A stretch of DNA of 64,000 nucleotides from Scandinavium sp036495715 (GTDB lineage Bacteria > Pseudomonadota > Gammaproteobacteria > Enterobacterales > Enterobacteriaceae): contig DASXML010000083.1 in assembly GCA_036495715.1 (NCBI GenBank), forward strand, positions 54,378 to 118,377, read 5' to 3'. The notes beneath the pieces were generated by a model. It was not told where the DNA came from. It did not search any database and saw nothing but the letters and a program-made list of their open reading frames with translations. This document shows positions 53,094 to 61,395 of this stretch, piece after piece. The translations under genes and the position numbers were made by a program. How positions within the stretch are numbered: the stretch's first letter is position 1; each line of letters starts with the position of its first letter.

Positions 53094-54199
53094 AGCTCGC
53101 CATTGTCAGACAAACTTATAACCCTAACGGCGGTGCCGAGCGTTTTGTTTCCCGCGCCCTGAATGTGTTATCGCGAGATACGCATATTGATGTCACGCTG
53201 ATTGCGCGCAAATGGGAAAACGCCGCAGGCTGGAATACCTTGACCATCAACCCGCCCTTTCGCAACCGTCAGGCTCGGGAAGAAGGTTTTGCCGCAGAAG
53301 CAGCAGCCCATTTTGCTGAATTCGACCTTGTTCAGAGCCATGAACGCATTCCGGGTGCGTCTATTTTCCGCGCAGGCGATGGCGTTCATGCGGCCTGGCT
53401 TGAGCAATATCATCGCATCCAATCGCCACTGGCACGCTGGGCACAGTCGTTTAGCCGCTACCACCGCTATATCCTGAATGCTGAACAACAGATGTTCACG
53501 CACCCCAACCTGCGTAAAGTCATCTGTAACTCACGCATGGTACGGGACGATATTGCCCGCCGTTTTGGCCTGAGCGACGATAAACTGACCGTCATCTATA
53601 ACGGTGTCGATACCACGTCTTTTCATCCCAATGTCCGCCAGTCTTCAATCCGAACGAAACTCGGGATCCCGGAAGACGCGCCGGTGCTGGCTTACGTGGG
53701 TTCCGGGTTTGCGCGTAAAGGCGTCGCCACGGCGCTGAAAGCGATTCAACCGCACCCACAAGTCTGGCTGCTTATTGCCGGTCACGATAAACACGCAGCA
53801 AAATTTGCGAAACTCGCCAATACATTAGGCGTGTCTTCTCGTGTGAAATTCTTCGGGCCGGTCTCTGATGTTCGTGAAATCTATGGCAGTGCAGACGCGT
53901 TGATTCTGCCGACACTCTACGATCCCTTCCCTAACGTTTGCGTGGAAGCGCTGGCCTGCGGTTTACCGCTACTGACCAGCCACGGCTGCGGCGCAGCAGA
54001 GTGGATACGGGAAGGGGAAAACGGGTGGGTGCGCGATGCGCTGGACGTTACGGGTTATCAGCAGGCAATTAGCGGCTGGCTGCAAGGTCGAAGCCAGGGC
54101 GTTGATTATGCGGCAGCAGCACGCGCCACCGCAGAACCTTATACGCTTGAAAACATGGCCAGCGAATTACAGGCGCTTTATCGCGAACTGTTAAGCTGA
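53090..54199 (+). CDS. wabG: GT4 core glycosyltransferase, WabG-like
   Basis: 369 residues. GT-B, GT4: N-terminal AIVRQTYNPNGGAERFVSRAL, QSHERIPGASIFRAGDGVHAAWL, and the nucleotide-binding YDPFPNVCVEALACGLP. These N-terminal motifs match Klebsiella WabG as I remember it and differ from E. coli WaaG (which begins with YKYFPFGGLQ). WabG adds galacturonic acid to HepII; the same activity here is inferred. ATG overlaps the waaQ stop by 4 bases. Its 3' end overlaps a convergent gene by 22 bases. Confidence 0.82.
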   Translation: MKLAIVRQTYNPNGGAERFVSRALNVLSRDTHIDVTLIARKWENAAGWNTLTINPPFRNRQAREEGFAAEAAAHFAEFDLVQSHERIPGASIFRAGDGVHAAWLEQYHRIQSPLARWAQSFSRYHRYILNAEQQMFTHPNLRKVICNSRMVRDDIARRFGLSDDKLTVIYNGVDTTSFHPNVRQSSIRTKLGIPEDAPVLAYVGSGFARKGVATALKAIQPHPQVWLLIAGHDKHAAKFAKLANTLGVSSRVKFFGPVSDVREIYGSADALILPTLYDPFPNVCVEALACGLPLLTSHGCGAAEWIREGENGWVRDALDVTGYQQAISGWLQGRSQGVDYAAAARATAEPYTLENMASELQALYRELLS

Positions 54200-55281
54200 G
54201 CCGCGTCGTTAAAGACCTTTTCCATCGCCGTCAGCATGCAATCGCGGGTGAAATGCGCATTGAGGTATTCATTTCCCTGCTCGGCTAATTGACGGCGAAG
54301 CAACGTGTCGTGGTACAGCGTGACAATCGCGTCGCGCAGCGCATCAACATCCTGCTGTCCAATCAGCAACCCTGTTTTCCTGTCGATAATCGCATCTGCC
54401 GTTCCACCCGCGTCGGTAGCTATCGTCGCAATACCCGTTGCCAACGACTGCAACACGCCCTGCGGCACGCCTTCCATATCATGAGAGGGACTAATAGCGA
54501 TATCAAACGCCGGGAACCAGCGTTCCGGATCCGCGCGATGGCCTGCCAAAACGACACGCGTTAACAGGTTTTGCTGAATAACCTCACGTTCCAGCGCTTC
54601 ACGATGCGGCCCATCGCCCACGATGGCGACCTTAATTTCCGAAATGTTGATTTGTGCCAGCGCCTTGAGCAACACGCTATGCCCTTTATTCGGGCGCAGG
54701 TGTGACACCACGCCCAGCCAGAAATCCTCCTGGCTCAGATCGCAGTGATTACGAGCCGCTTCTTTATCACCGGGATGGAAGCGTGACGTATCTACGCCGC
54801 TCGGCACTGAGGTGGTATTTCCCAGGGGAACACCCAGCGCAACCATCTGCAAACGCAGCGCTTCACCCGTCGAGACAATATGCTTGCACGCTTTGCGATA
54901 CAGCCAGCGCGTCGTCCAGTTATTACGCGGTACACCCGAGGCGTGTCGTGTTCTTACCAACGGAACCGGGCGCGAAGAGAATAAATTAACCAGCGCAACC
55001 AGCCAGGTATCCGCAGAGTTATGGCTATTGATAACGTCGATACTGTCGCGATTATCGTTAATCCAGCGACGTAACGTGAGCAAGTTGCCGACATTCTTTC
55101 TTTTCAGCGGCATCGTCACCACATTGAGCCCTGCCGATTTCGCCAACGGGTGTAGCGGTGCCGTGTCAGGGCACAGGATGGTGACCTGATGCCCGCGCTG
55201 TATCATGCCTAATGATTCGTTAATGATACGCAGCGGCTGACCGCCTTTTCCGCCATCGGCTTCGGTGTGGACAATGTGCAT
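54178..55281 (-). CDS. GT4 glycosyltransferase on the opposite strand
   Basis: 367 residues, GT-B fold GT4: MHIVHTEADGGKGGQPLRIIN at the N-terminus (Gly-rich loop), VPSGVDTSRFHPG, VSHLRPNKGHSVLLKAL, and the C-terminal motif SHDMEGVPQGVLQSLATG, with Glu then Gln in the E-x7-E positions. It opposes the operon and its last 22 bases overlap the end of wabG. It lies inside the core locus, so it is likely to add a core sugar; donor not determined. WabH-type N-acetylglucosamine transfer is one possibility but I cannot support it from residues. Confidence 0.83.
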   Translation of the reverse strand: MHIVHTEADGGKGGQPLRIINESLGMIQRGHQVTILCPDTAPLHPLAKSAGLNVVTMPLKRKNVGNLLTLRRWINDNRDSIDVINSHNSADTWLVALVNLFSSRPVPLVRTRHASGVPRNNWTTRWLYRKACKHIVSTGEALRLQMVALGVPLGNTTSVPSGVDTSRFHPGDKEAARNHCDLSQEDFWLGVVSHLRPNKGHSVLLKALAQINISEIKVAIVGDGPHREALEREVIQQNLLTRVVLAGHRADPERWFPAFDIAISPSHDMEGVPQGVLQSLATGIATIATDAGGTADAIIDRKTGLLIGQQDVDALRDAIVTLYHDTLLRRQLAEQGNEYLNAHFTRDCMLTAMEKVFNDAAQLNSSR

Positions 55282-55419
55282 GGGGTTCCTGTCAAATAGA
55301 CGAGCCTGTAAGTGGTCGGATTATATCGCTATGACGCGCTGCCAACAAAGAGGCAACTTCAGGGATGGCGTGTATAATGCCGCCAGACAATGCGTAGCCT
55401 GTAACTAAACGGAGAATCC

Positions 55420-56406
55420 ATGTCCGATCAACCCCTTCTGAGCCTCGTTGTCGCGGTTTATAACGGCGAAAAATTCCTCAGTGCCTTTTTTGACAGCATC
55501 AAAAACCAGAATATCGACAGCCTGGAAATGATTGTTGTTAACGATGGATCAGTAGACAACTCTGCAGAGATTCTTAACCGCTACGCCAGTGAGTTTACGA
55601 ATTATCGGGTTATCGACCAAACCAATCAGGGTGTTTCTGCCGCCAGGAACACCGGGCTTGCGGTTGCCACGGGTCAATATTTGTCGTTTCCGGATATTGA
55701 TGACGTTATCTATCCCGGCATGTACACGCGCCTGCTAGAGATTGCCACCCACAATCAGTTGGATGTCGCGACCTGTAATGGCAACTATGTGTATGACGAT
55801 GGTCGCCCGTCAAAGAAAATTTTTCCGTCGGACAAACTCGCGTCAACTGGCGTGATGGAAGGAACCGCATGGCTGCAACAGGCTCTGGCATCACGCAAAT
55901 TCTTGCATGTGACCTGGCTAAACATTTACCGACATGCGTTCATTAAAGAACAAGGGTTTACCTTCGAGCATGGTTTACGTCATCAGGATATTCCATGGAC
56001 GACAGAAGTGTTACTGACGGCCAAACGCGTGCAGTACATTGACGAGACTTACTACGATTATCTGATTCATTCAGCATCCGTGTCCCATACGCCGGGCACA
56101 GATGACACGCGGATCCGTAACGCTCAGCACTACATGAAAATCCTCGAAATGCTGAACGACATTAACCTTCGTTACCCGCAACAAGTTGCGGAAGTGCCCG
56201 CCTGCCAATGGCAGATTGCGAAAGAAGGCCTCGGCATTTTGCACAGTATCAACAACATAGCTGACCCTCAGAAGCGCAAAATGATTACCCAGGAATTATT
56301 CGATCGGGGTATCTGGTCTATGATCTGGAAGAATGCCCGTGGGCTTCGCCAACACTGGCGTTTAGGCCGTCGCTACTTCCGTTTGAAACGTTATCTGACC
56401 GATTGA
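55420..56406 (+). CDS. GT2-family glycosyltransferase
   Basis: 328 residues. GT-A fold: LLSLVVAVYNGEKFLSAFFDSI at the N-terminus, EMIVVNDGSVDNS, GVSAARNTGLAVATGQY, and the metal motif SFPDIDDVIYPGM (Asp92 and Asp94). The C-terminal segment is basic (RGLRQHWRLGRRYFRLKRYL), as in membrane-associated LPS transferases. Divergent from the GT4 gene, with 138 bases between them, and 83 bases upstream of waaA. Core or O-antigen sugar transfer is likely, specificity unknown. Confidence 0.85.
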   Translation: MSDQPLLSLVVAVYNGEKFLSAFFDSIKNQNIDSLEMIVVNDGSVDNSAEILNRYASEFTNYRVIDQTNQGVSAARNTGLAVATGQYLSFPDIDDVIYPGMYTRLLEIATHNQLDVATCNGNYVYDDGRPSKKIFPSDKLASTGVMEGTAWLQQALASRKFLHVTWLNIYRHAFIKEQGFTFEHGLRHQDIPWTTEVLLTAKRVQYIDETYYDYLIHSASVSHTPGTDDTRIRNAQHYMKILEMLNDINLRYPQQVAEVPACQWQIAKEGLGILHSINNIADPQKRKMITQELFDRGIWSMIWKNARGLRQHWRLGRRYFRLKRYLTD

Positions 56407-56489
56407 ACGCCCAGAACCCCAAAGGGATAGCTTTAAGCACGGTAAATGCTTAGAATTTGCCCGCCGAAGTCTAAAAACGGATAACTCGC

Positions 56490-57764
56490 TTGGAATTTCT
56501 GTATACCACCTTGCTCTACCTCATTCAGCCGCTAGTCTGGCTGCGATTGTTACTGCGCAGCCGCAAGGCGCCCGCGTACCGTAAACGCTGGGCTGAACGC
56601 TATGGCTTTTGTAAAAATAAGGTAGTGCCAGATGGCATACTGCTGCATTCCGTTTCTGTAGGCGAAACGCTGGCCGCGATCCCGCTGGTGCGTGCGCTAC
56701 GCCATCGTTATCCGTCGCTGCCGATAACCGTCACCACCATGACGCCGACCGGCTCAGAGCGCGCGATGTCAGCCTTCGGGAAAGACGTGCAGCACGTCTA
56801 TCTGCCGTATGATTTGCCCGGTGCCATGAACCGCTTTTTCAACACCACGCGACCAAAACTGGTTATCGTGATGGAAACAGAACTGTGGCCGAACATGGTC
56901 GCGGCACTTCACAAACGCAAAATTCCACTGGTGATTGCCAACGCTCGCCTGTCTGAACGCTCAGCGAAAGGCTACGGTAAGCTCGGTAAATTCATGCGCC
57001 GTCTGCTGAGCGGTATCACCCTGATTGCCGCGCAGAATGAAGAAGACGGAAATCGTTTCCTCTCTTTAGGCCTTAAGCGCAATCAGCTCGCCATCACCGG
57101 CAGCCTGAAATTCGATATCTCCGTGACGCCAGAACTGGCGGCGCGCGCCATTACCCTTCGTCGCCAGTGGGCGCCCCGCCGTCAGGTGTGGATTGCCACC
57201 AGTACCCATGACGGTGAAGAAAAAATCATTCTCGACGCCCATAAAAAGCTGCTCGAACGCTTCCCGGATTTACTGCTTATCCTGGTGCCACGCCATCCTG
57301 AACGTTTTGCCGATGCCCGTGAACTGGTGCAAAAAGCCGGCATGCCATTCACCTTGCGCAGTACCGGTGAAATCCCGTCTGCCAGTACTCAGGTGGTGAT
57401 TGGCGATACGATGGGCGAACTGATGCTGCTGTACGGAATTGCCGATCTCGCCTTCGTGGGCGGAAGCCTCGTAGAACGCGGTGGCCATAATCCGCTGGAG
57501 CCAGCGGCGCACGCCATTCCCGTGCTGATGGGCCCGCACACGTTTAATTTCAAAGACATCTGCGCCAAGCTGCAACAGGACGATGGGTTGATTACCGTCA
57601 CCGACGTCGACACGCTGGTGAAAGAAGTTTCAACGCTACTGACTGATGAAGATTACCGCTTATGGTACGGCCGTCATGCCGTCGAGGTGCTTCATCAGAA
57701 CCAAGGCGCGCTTGCCCGTCTGCTACAGTTACTGCAACCCTATCTGCCTCAGCGGAGCCATTAA
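56490..57764 (+). CDS. waaA: 3-deoxy-D-manno-octulosonic acid transferase
   Basis: 424 residues (E. coli 425), starting at TTG 56490 (MEFLYTTLLYLIQPL), which preserves the N-terminal membrane anchor. GT30: LHSVSVGETLAAIPLVRALR, METELWPNMVAALHKRKIPLVIANARLS, GGSLVERGGHNPLEPAAHA. Bifunctional Kdo transferase that adds both Kdo residues to lipid IVA. Stop shares a base with the waaE start. Confidence 0.97.
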   Translation: MEFLYTTLLYLIQPLVWLRLLLRSRKAPAYRKRWAERYGFCKNKVVPDGILLHSVSVGETLAAIPLVRALRHRYPSLPITVTTMTPTGSERAMSAFGKDVQHVYLPYDLPGAMNRFFNTTRPKLVIVMETELWPNMVAALHKRKIPLVIANARLSERSAKGYGKLGKFMRRLLSGITLIAAQNEEDGNRFLSLGLKRNQLAITGSLKFDISVTPELAARAITLRRQWAPRRQVWIATSTHDGEEKIILDAHKKLLERFPDLLLILVPRHPERFADARELVQKAGMPFTLRSTGEIPSASTQVVIGDTMGELMLLYGIADLAFVGGSLVERGGHNPLEPAAHAIPVLMGPHTFNFKDICAKLQQDDGLITVTDVDTLVKEVSTLLTDEDYRLWYGRHAVEVLHQNQGALARLLQLLQPYLPQRSH

Positions 57765-58534
57765 TGCCAACTCGCCTGTCGGTGGTGATGATCGCCAAAA
57801 ACGCCGCCGATCTGCTGCCAGCGTGCCTGGCATCGGTACAATGGGCCGATGAGATTGTGCTGCTGGATTCCGGTAGCGACGATAACACCGTCGAACTGGC
57901 ACGCAGTCTTGGCGTAACCGTCCACATTAACACTGACTGGCAAGGCTATGGTATCCAACGCCAGCGCGCTCAGGCGCTCGCCACCGGCGATTATGTGTTA
58001 ATGATCGACACCGATGAGCGCGTAACGCCTGAACTCGAAAAATCCCTTCGTGAAGCTCTTGCGGCCCCTGAACCCGGTACTGTCTACAGTATTGCGCGTC
58101 GTAACTATTTCCTCGGTCGCTTTATGCGCCACAGTGGCTGGTATCCGGATCGCGTGATGCGTCTTTACGAACGCAGCCGCTGGCAGTACAACGATAATCG
58201 GGTCCATGAGTCGCTGGAGTGTCGCGAGGCTAAAGTGATTGAGCTGAAGGGCGATCTGAAACACCTGACCTGCCGTGATTTTGCTGACTTCCAGCGAAAA
58301 CAACTGGCCTACGCCACCGCCTGGGCGCAAGAACGCCATCACAACGGCAAGAAAACGTCCCTGACGGGCATTTTCAGCCACACAGTAGGGGCATTCATGA
58401 AAACGCTGGTTCTCCGCGCAGGCTTTCTGGATGGCGCTCAAGGCTGGCTATTGGCGGTCGTTAACGCGCAATATACGTTTAACAAGTACACCGAGCTGTG
58501 GGCGCTGAACCGCGGCTTTAGCAAGAAGGCGTGA
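57764..58534 (+). CDS. waaE: LPS core beta-1,4-glucosyltransferase WaaE (KdtX)
   Basis: 256 residues from the ATG at 57764, which overlaps the waaA stop by one base. GT2: RLSVVMIAKNAADLLPACLAS, VLLDSGSDDNTVELA, metal motif LMIDTDERV, and RNYFLGRFMRHSGWYPDRVMRLYER. In Klebsiella and Serratia, WaaE adds beta-1,4-glucose to HepI of the inner core. Its place between waaA and coaD is diagnostic of a Klebsiella/Enterobacter-type core and absent from E. coli K-12. Confidence 0.93.
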   Translation: MPTRLSVVMIAKNAADLLPACLASVQWADEIVLLDSGSDDNTVELARSLGVTVHINTDWQGYGIQRQRAQALATGDYVLMIDTDERVTPELEKSLREALAAPEPGTVYSIARRNYFLGRFMRHSGWYPDRVMRLYERSRWQYNDNRVHESLECREAKVIELKGDLKHLTCRDFADFQRKQLAYATAWAQERHHNGKKTSLTGIFSHTVGAFMKTLVLRAGFLDGAQGWLLAVVNAQYTFNKYTELWALNRGFSKKA

Positions 58535-58537
58535 GTC

Positions 58538-59017
58538 ATGAGCACAAAAGCCATCTATCCAGGCACGTTTGACCCCATTACCAACGGGCATATCGATATT
58601 GTTACTCGCGCCAGCTGCATGTTTGATAAAGTGCTGCTCGCGATTGCCTCCAGCCCAAGTAAAAAACCGATGTTTGATCTCGCTGAGCGTGTCGCGCTGG
58701 CTGAACAGGCCACATCGCACCTGGCAAACGTAGAAGTCGTGGGTTTTAGCGATTTGATGGCGAATTTCGCCCGCGCACAGCAGGCCAACATTTTGATTCG
58801 TGGTTTACGCGCTGTGGCGGATTTTGAATATGAGATGCAGCTGGCGCACATGAATCGCCATCTGATGCCTGAACTGGAAAGCGTGTTTCTGATGCCGTCG
58901 AAAGAGTGGTCGTTTATCTCTTCCTCGCTGGTGAAAGAAGTGGCGCGCCACGACGGCGACGTCGCCCACTTCTTGCCTCCAGCCGTCCATCAAGCGCTGA
59001 TGGACAAACTCAAGTAA
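58538..59017 (+). CDS. coaD: Phosphopantetheine adenylyltransferase
   Basis: 159 residues, as in E. coli. Nucleotidyltransferase with the T/HxGH motif in YPGTFDPITNGHIDI, and the ISSSLVKEVA signature (in WSFISSSLVKEVARHDGD). Makes dephospho-CoA from 4'-phosphopantetheine and ATP. Its stop is directly followed, with no spacer, by the end of the convergent mutM gene. Confidence 0.98.
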   Translation: MSTKAIYPGTFDPITNGHIDIVTRASCMFDKVLLAIASSPSKKPMFDLAERVALAEQATSHLANVEVVGFSDLMANFARAQQANILIRGLRAVADFEYEMQLAHMNRHLMPELESVFLMPSKEWSFISSSLVKEVARHDGDVAHFLPPAVHQALMDKLK

Positions 59018-59827
59018 TCATTTCTGACAGTGGCGGCAGTAAAACGTCGCCCGCTGCGCGTGTTTGGTCGCAATAATCGGCGAACCACACACCCGGCAAG
59101 GCGCATCTTTACGCCCATACACCTGCAATTCCTGCGCAAAATAGCCCGGTTTGCCGTCGCTTTGCAGGAAGTCCTTCAGCGTCGTCCCGCCCTGTTCAAT
59201 CGAACGCAACAGTACCGCTTTAATCACCCGCACCAGGACATCACACTCTTCCAGAGAAAGTGATGAAGCCAACCGGTCAGGATGGATTCCCGCCGCGAAC
59301 AACGATTCGCTGGCATAGATATTACCCACACCGACCACCAGTTTGTTGTCCATCAACCACGGCTTGATCGGCGTTTTCTTTTTCGCACACTTCTCACGGA
59401 AATAGTCCGTATTAAAAGCGTCACTCAGCGGCTCTGGGCCGAGGTGTGCCAGCACGCTGTGCCCTTCCAGCTCTTTGGTCCACAGCCATGCGCCAAATCG
59501 GCGCGGATCGGTATAACGCAGTACTTTGCCGTTACTCATCACCAGATCAACGTGGTCGTGCTTCTCCGGAGGGCGTTCCTGCGCGAGGATACGCAAACTG
59601 CCGGACATACCGAGATGAATGATTATCCAGCCGTCGGGCAGTTCCAGAAGCAAGTATTTGGCGCGCCGTTGAACGCTGAGAACAGGTTTGTCGCTGAGGC
59701 TATGAATTTCTGCGGAAACGGGCCAACGCAGGCGTCCATTGCGAACAATCGCGTGCAGGATGGTCTCACCGACCAAATGCGGCTCGATACCGCGGCGGCT
59801 GGTTTCAACCTCAGGTAATTCAGGCAT
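59018..59827 (-). CDS. mutM: Formamidopyrimidine-DNA glycosylase
   Basis: 269 residues, as in E. coli. N-terminal PELPEVET with the catalytic Pro after Met removal and Glu for beta/delta elimination; a Lys for AP-lyase (SVQRRAKYLLLELP); and a C-terminal zinc finger with CRVCGSP and YCRHCQ. Removes 8-oxoguanine and FapyG opposite C. Downstream of rpmB-rpmG past an internal terminator, as in E. coli. Confidence 0.98.
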   Translation of the reverse strand: MPELPEVETSRRGIEPHLVGETILHAIVRNGRLRWPVSAEIHSLSDKPVLSVQRRAKYLLLELPDGWIIIHLGMSGSLRILAQERPPEKHDHVDLVMSNGKVLRYTDPRRFGAWLWTKELEGHSVLAHLGPEPLSDAFNTDYFREKCAKKKTPIKPWLMDNKLVVGVGNIYASESLFAAGIHPDRLASSLSLEECDVLVRVIKAVLLRSIEQGGTTLKDFLQSDGKPGYFAQELQVYGRKDAPCRVCGSPIIATKHAQRATFYCRHCQK

Positions 59828-59881
59828 GACGTCTCCAAAGACAATGCAGGATGCTTTCTATTATGGGGACGAGCAGAAAAC

Positions 59882-59909
59882 AAAAAACCCCGCCGAAGCG
59901 GGGTTTTTG
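59882..59909 (-). terminator. Terminator between rpmG and mutM
   Basis: AAAAACCCCGC (59883-59893) pairs with GCGGGGTTTTT (59898-59908) around a CGAA loop. The A/T tails make it a good terminator on both strands. It should limit read-through from rpmB-rpmG into mutM. Confidence 0.9.
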
Positions 59910-59925
59910 TACAAGGAGACTAAAA

Positions 59926-60093
59926 TTATTTAATTTTAGCTTCTTTGTAAAGTACGTGCTGACGGACAACTGGATCGAACTTTTTCAGTTCCAGTTTTTC
60001 CGGCTTAGTACGCTTGTTCTTCGTGGTGGTATAGAAGTGACCAGTACCAGCAGAAGAAACCAGCTTGATTTTCTCACGAATACCTTTAGCCAT
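59926..60093 (-). CDS. rpmG: 50S ribosomal protein L33
   Basis: 55 residues, reading MAKGIREKIKLVSSAGTGHF at the N-terminus and EAKIK at the C-terminus, the same as E. coli L33 as I know it. Small basic protein near the E site of the large subunit. It follows rpmB with 20 bases between, and is too short to appear in ordinary gene-length filters. Confidence 0.97.
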   Translation of the reverse strand: MAKGIREKIKLVSSAGTGHFYTTTKNKRTKPEKLELKKFDPVVRQHVLYKEAKIK

Positions 60094-60113
60094 GATTTAA
60101 TTCCTCTTAGTAC

Positions 60114-60350
60114 TTAGTACTTTTCGCCACGGGCACGCAGTTCGGACAGAACTGTATCAATGCCTTTCTTGTCAATTACACGCATACCTTTAGCAGATAC
60201 ACGCAGGGTGACAAAGCGCTTCTCGCTCTCAACCCAAAAACGGTGAGAGTGCAGGTTCGGCAGGAAACGGCGCTTAGTCGCGTTCAGTGCGTGGGAACGG
60301 TTATTACCGGTCACCGGACGCTTGCCAGTTACTTGGCAGACTCGGGACAT
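60114..60350 (-). CDS. rpmB: 50S ribosomal protein L28
   Basis: 78 residues, MSRVCQVTGKRPVTGNNRSH to ELRARGEKY, essentially the E. coli L28 sequence. First gene of rpmB-rpmG. The 204 bases upstream (60351-60554) hold its promoter region and the end of radC, and no other gene. Confidence 0.98.
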   Translation of the reverse strand: MSRVCQVTGKRPVTGNNRSHALNATKRRFLPNLHSHRFWVESEKRFVTLRVSAKGMRVIDKKGIDTVLSELRARGEKY

Positions 60351-60554
60351 GTCTATTCTCCAAAAATCAAATTAGCTCGAGCTTCGTATAGGGTATTGGC
60401 GCCTCGTCAGGCTGTGACAGCCCGGTCTGACGGTTCTAAGTGAACTCGTATAGCCAGGCCCAAATGCCAAACCCGAGATTCTCAAAGGTGGCGTAGTATA
60501 CGCTGACTCCGCGGTGTGCTCAAGTCCCGAACAGACAAAGATCCCAGTGGATCG

Positions 60555-61223
60555 CTAAATCCAACCGTGTTCAGCAAAAGAAACCATCTCACCTTTGCCA
60601 ACAATCAAGTGATCGAGCACGCTTATCTCCATGAAGTTGCAACACTTTATCACTCTTTCCGTGATGATTCTATCCGCTTTACTCGGTTGTGCACTTCCTG
60701 AAGGATGATTATGCGCGAGGATCAGCGCAGCGGCATTCACCTTAATCGCCTCACGCACTATCTCGCGGGGATGCACTTCTACATGGCTGAGCGTCCCACT
60801 AAACAGCCGACTGTGCTTCAACACTCTGTTTTGGTTGTCTAAAAAGATAACCATAAAAATCTCACGTTCTTCATTCGCCAATTGGCTTTGTAAAAACTCA
60901 CGGGTGGCGTCGGGGCTGCTCAGTGGGTCCTCAAGCATCATTAATTGGATGTTAAAAAAACGTCGGGCCAGCTCGGCAATCCCTTTCAACTGGGCATATT
61001 TGGCAATACCGATGCCTTCCATCTGAATGAGATCTGACTCGGAAGCCAACAGTAAACCGTGCAGCGAACCAAAGTGCTGAAGCAAATGGTGTGCAAATGA
61101 GAGAACATCTCGTCGCTGTGTGCCCGTTCGCAAAAACAGGGCCAGCAGTTCAACATCACTCAGTGATTCAATCCCTTTTGTCTGCATTTTTTCGCGGGGC
61201 AAAACCTGTCCAGCATCTTCCAT
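60555..61223 (-). CDS. radC: RadC-family JAMM-domain protein (YicR)
   Basis: 222 residues from the ATG at 61223 with AAGGAGACT upstream, the length of E. coli RadC. An N-terminal helix-hairpin-helix segment (LIQMEGIGIAKYAQLKGI) is followed by a JAB/MPN metal site ALILAHNHPSGSAQPSKAD. Despite its name, it is not established as a DNA repair protein. Divergent from coaBC. Confidence 0.96.
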   Translation of the reverse strand: MEDAGQVLPREKMQTKGIESLSDVELLALFLRTGTQRRDVLSFAHHLLQHFGSLHGLLLASESDLIQMEGIGIAKYAQLKGIAELARRFFNIQLMMLEDPLSSPDATREFLQSQLANEEREIFMVIFLDNQNRVLKHSRLFSGTLSHVEVHPREIVREAIKVNAAALILAHNHPSGSAQPSKADRIITERVIKCCNFMEISVLDHLIVGKGEMVSFAEHGWI

Positions 61224-61395
61224 GAGCAGTCTCCTTTTAACGAACACCAGTGTGTCACGCTCTCTCAATCCGGACGACAACTCACTTCCACTCTTGCGTA
61301 GCGCCTCGCATAGTGGATTTTCCTAAGCAGCACGACAACCGAGGGATTGTGATAAAATGGCAGCATTCCGATGTACTTCACAGGAAAGAACCATG

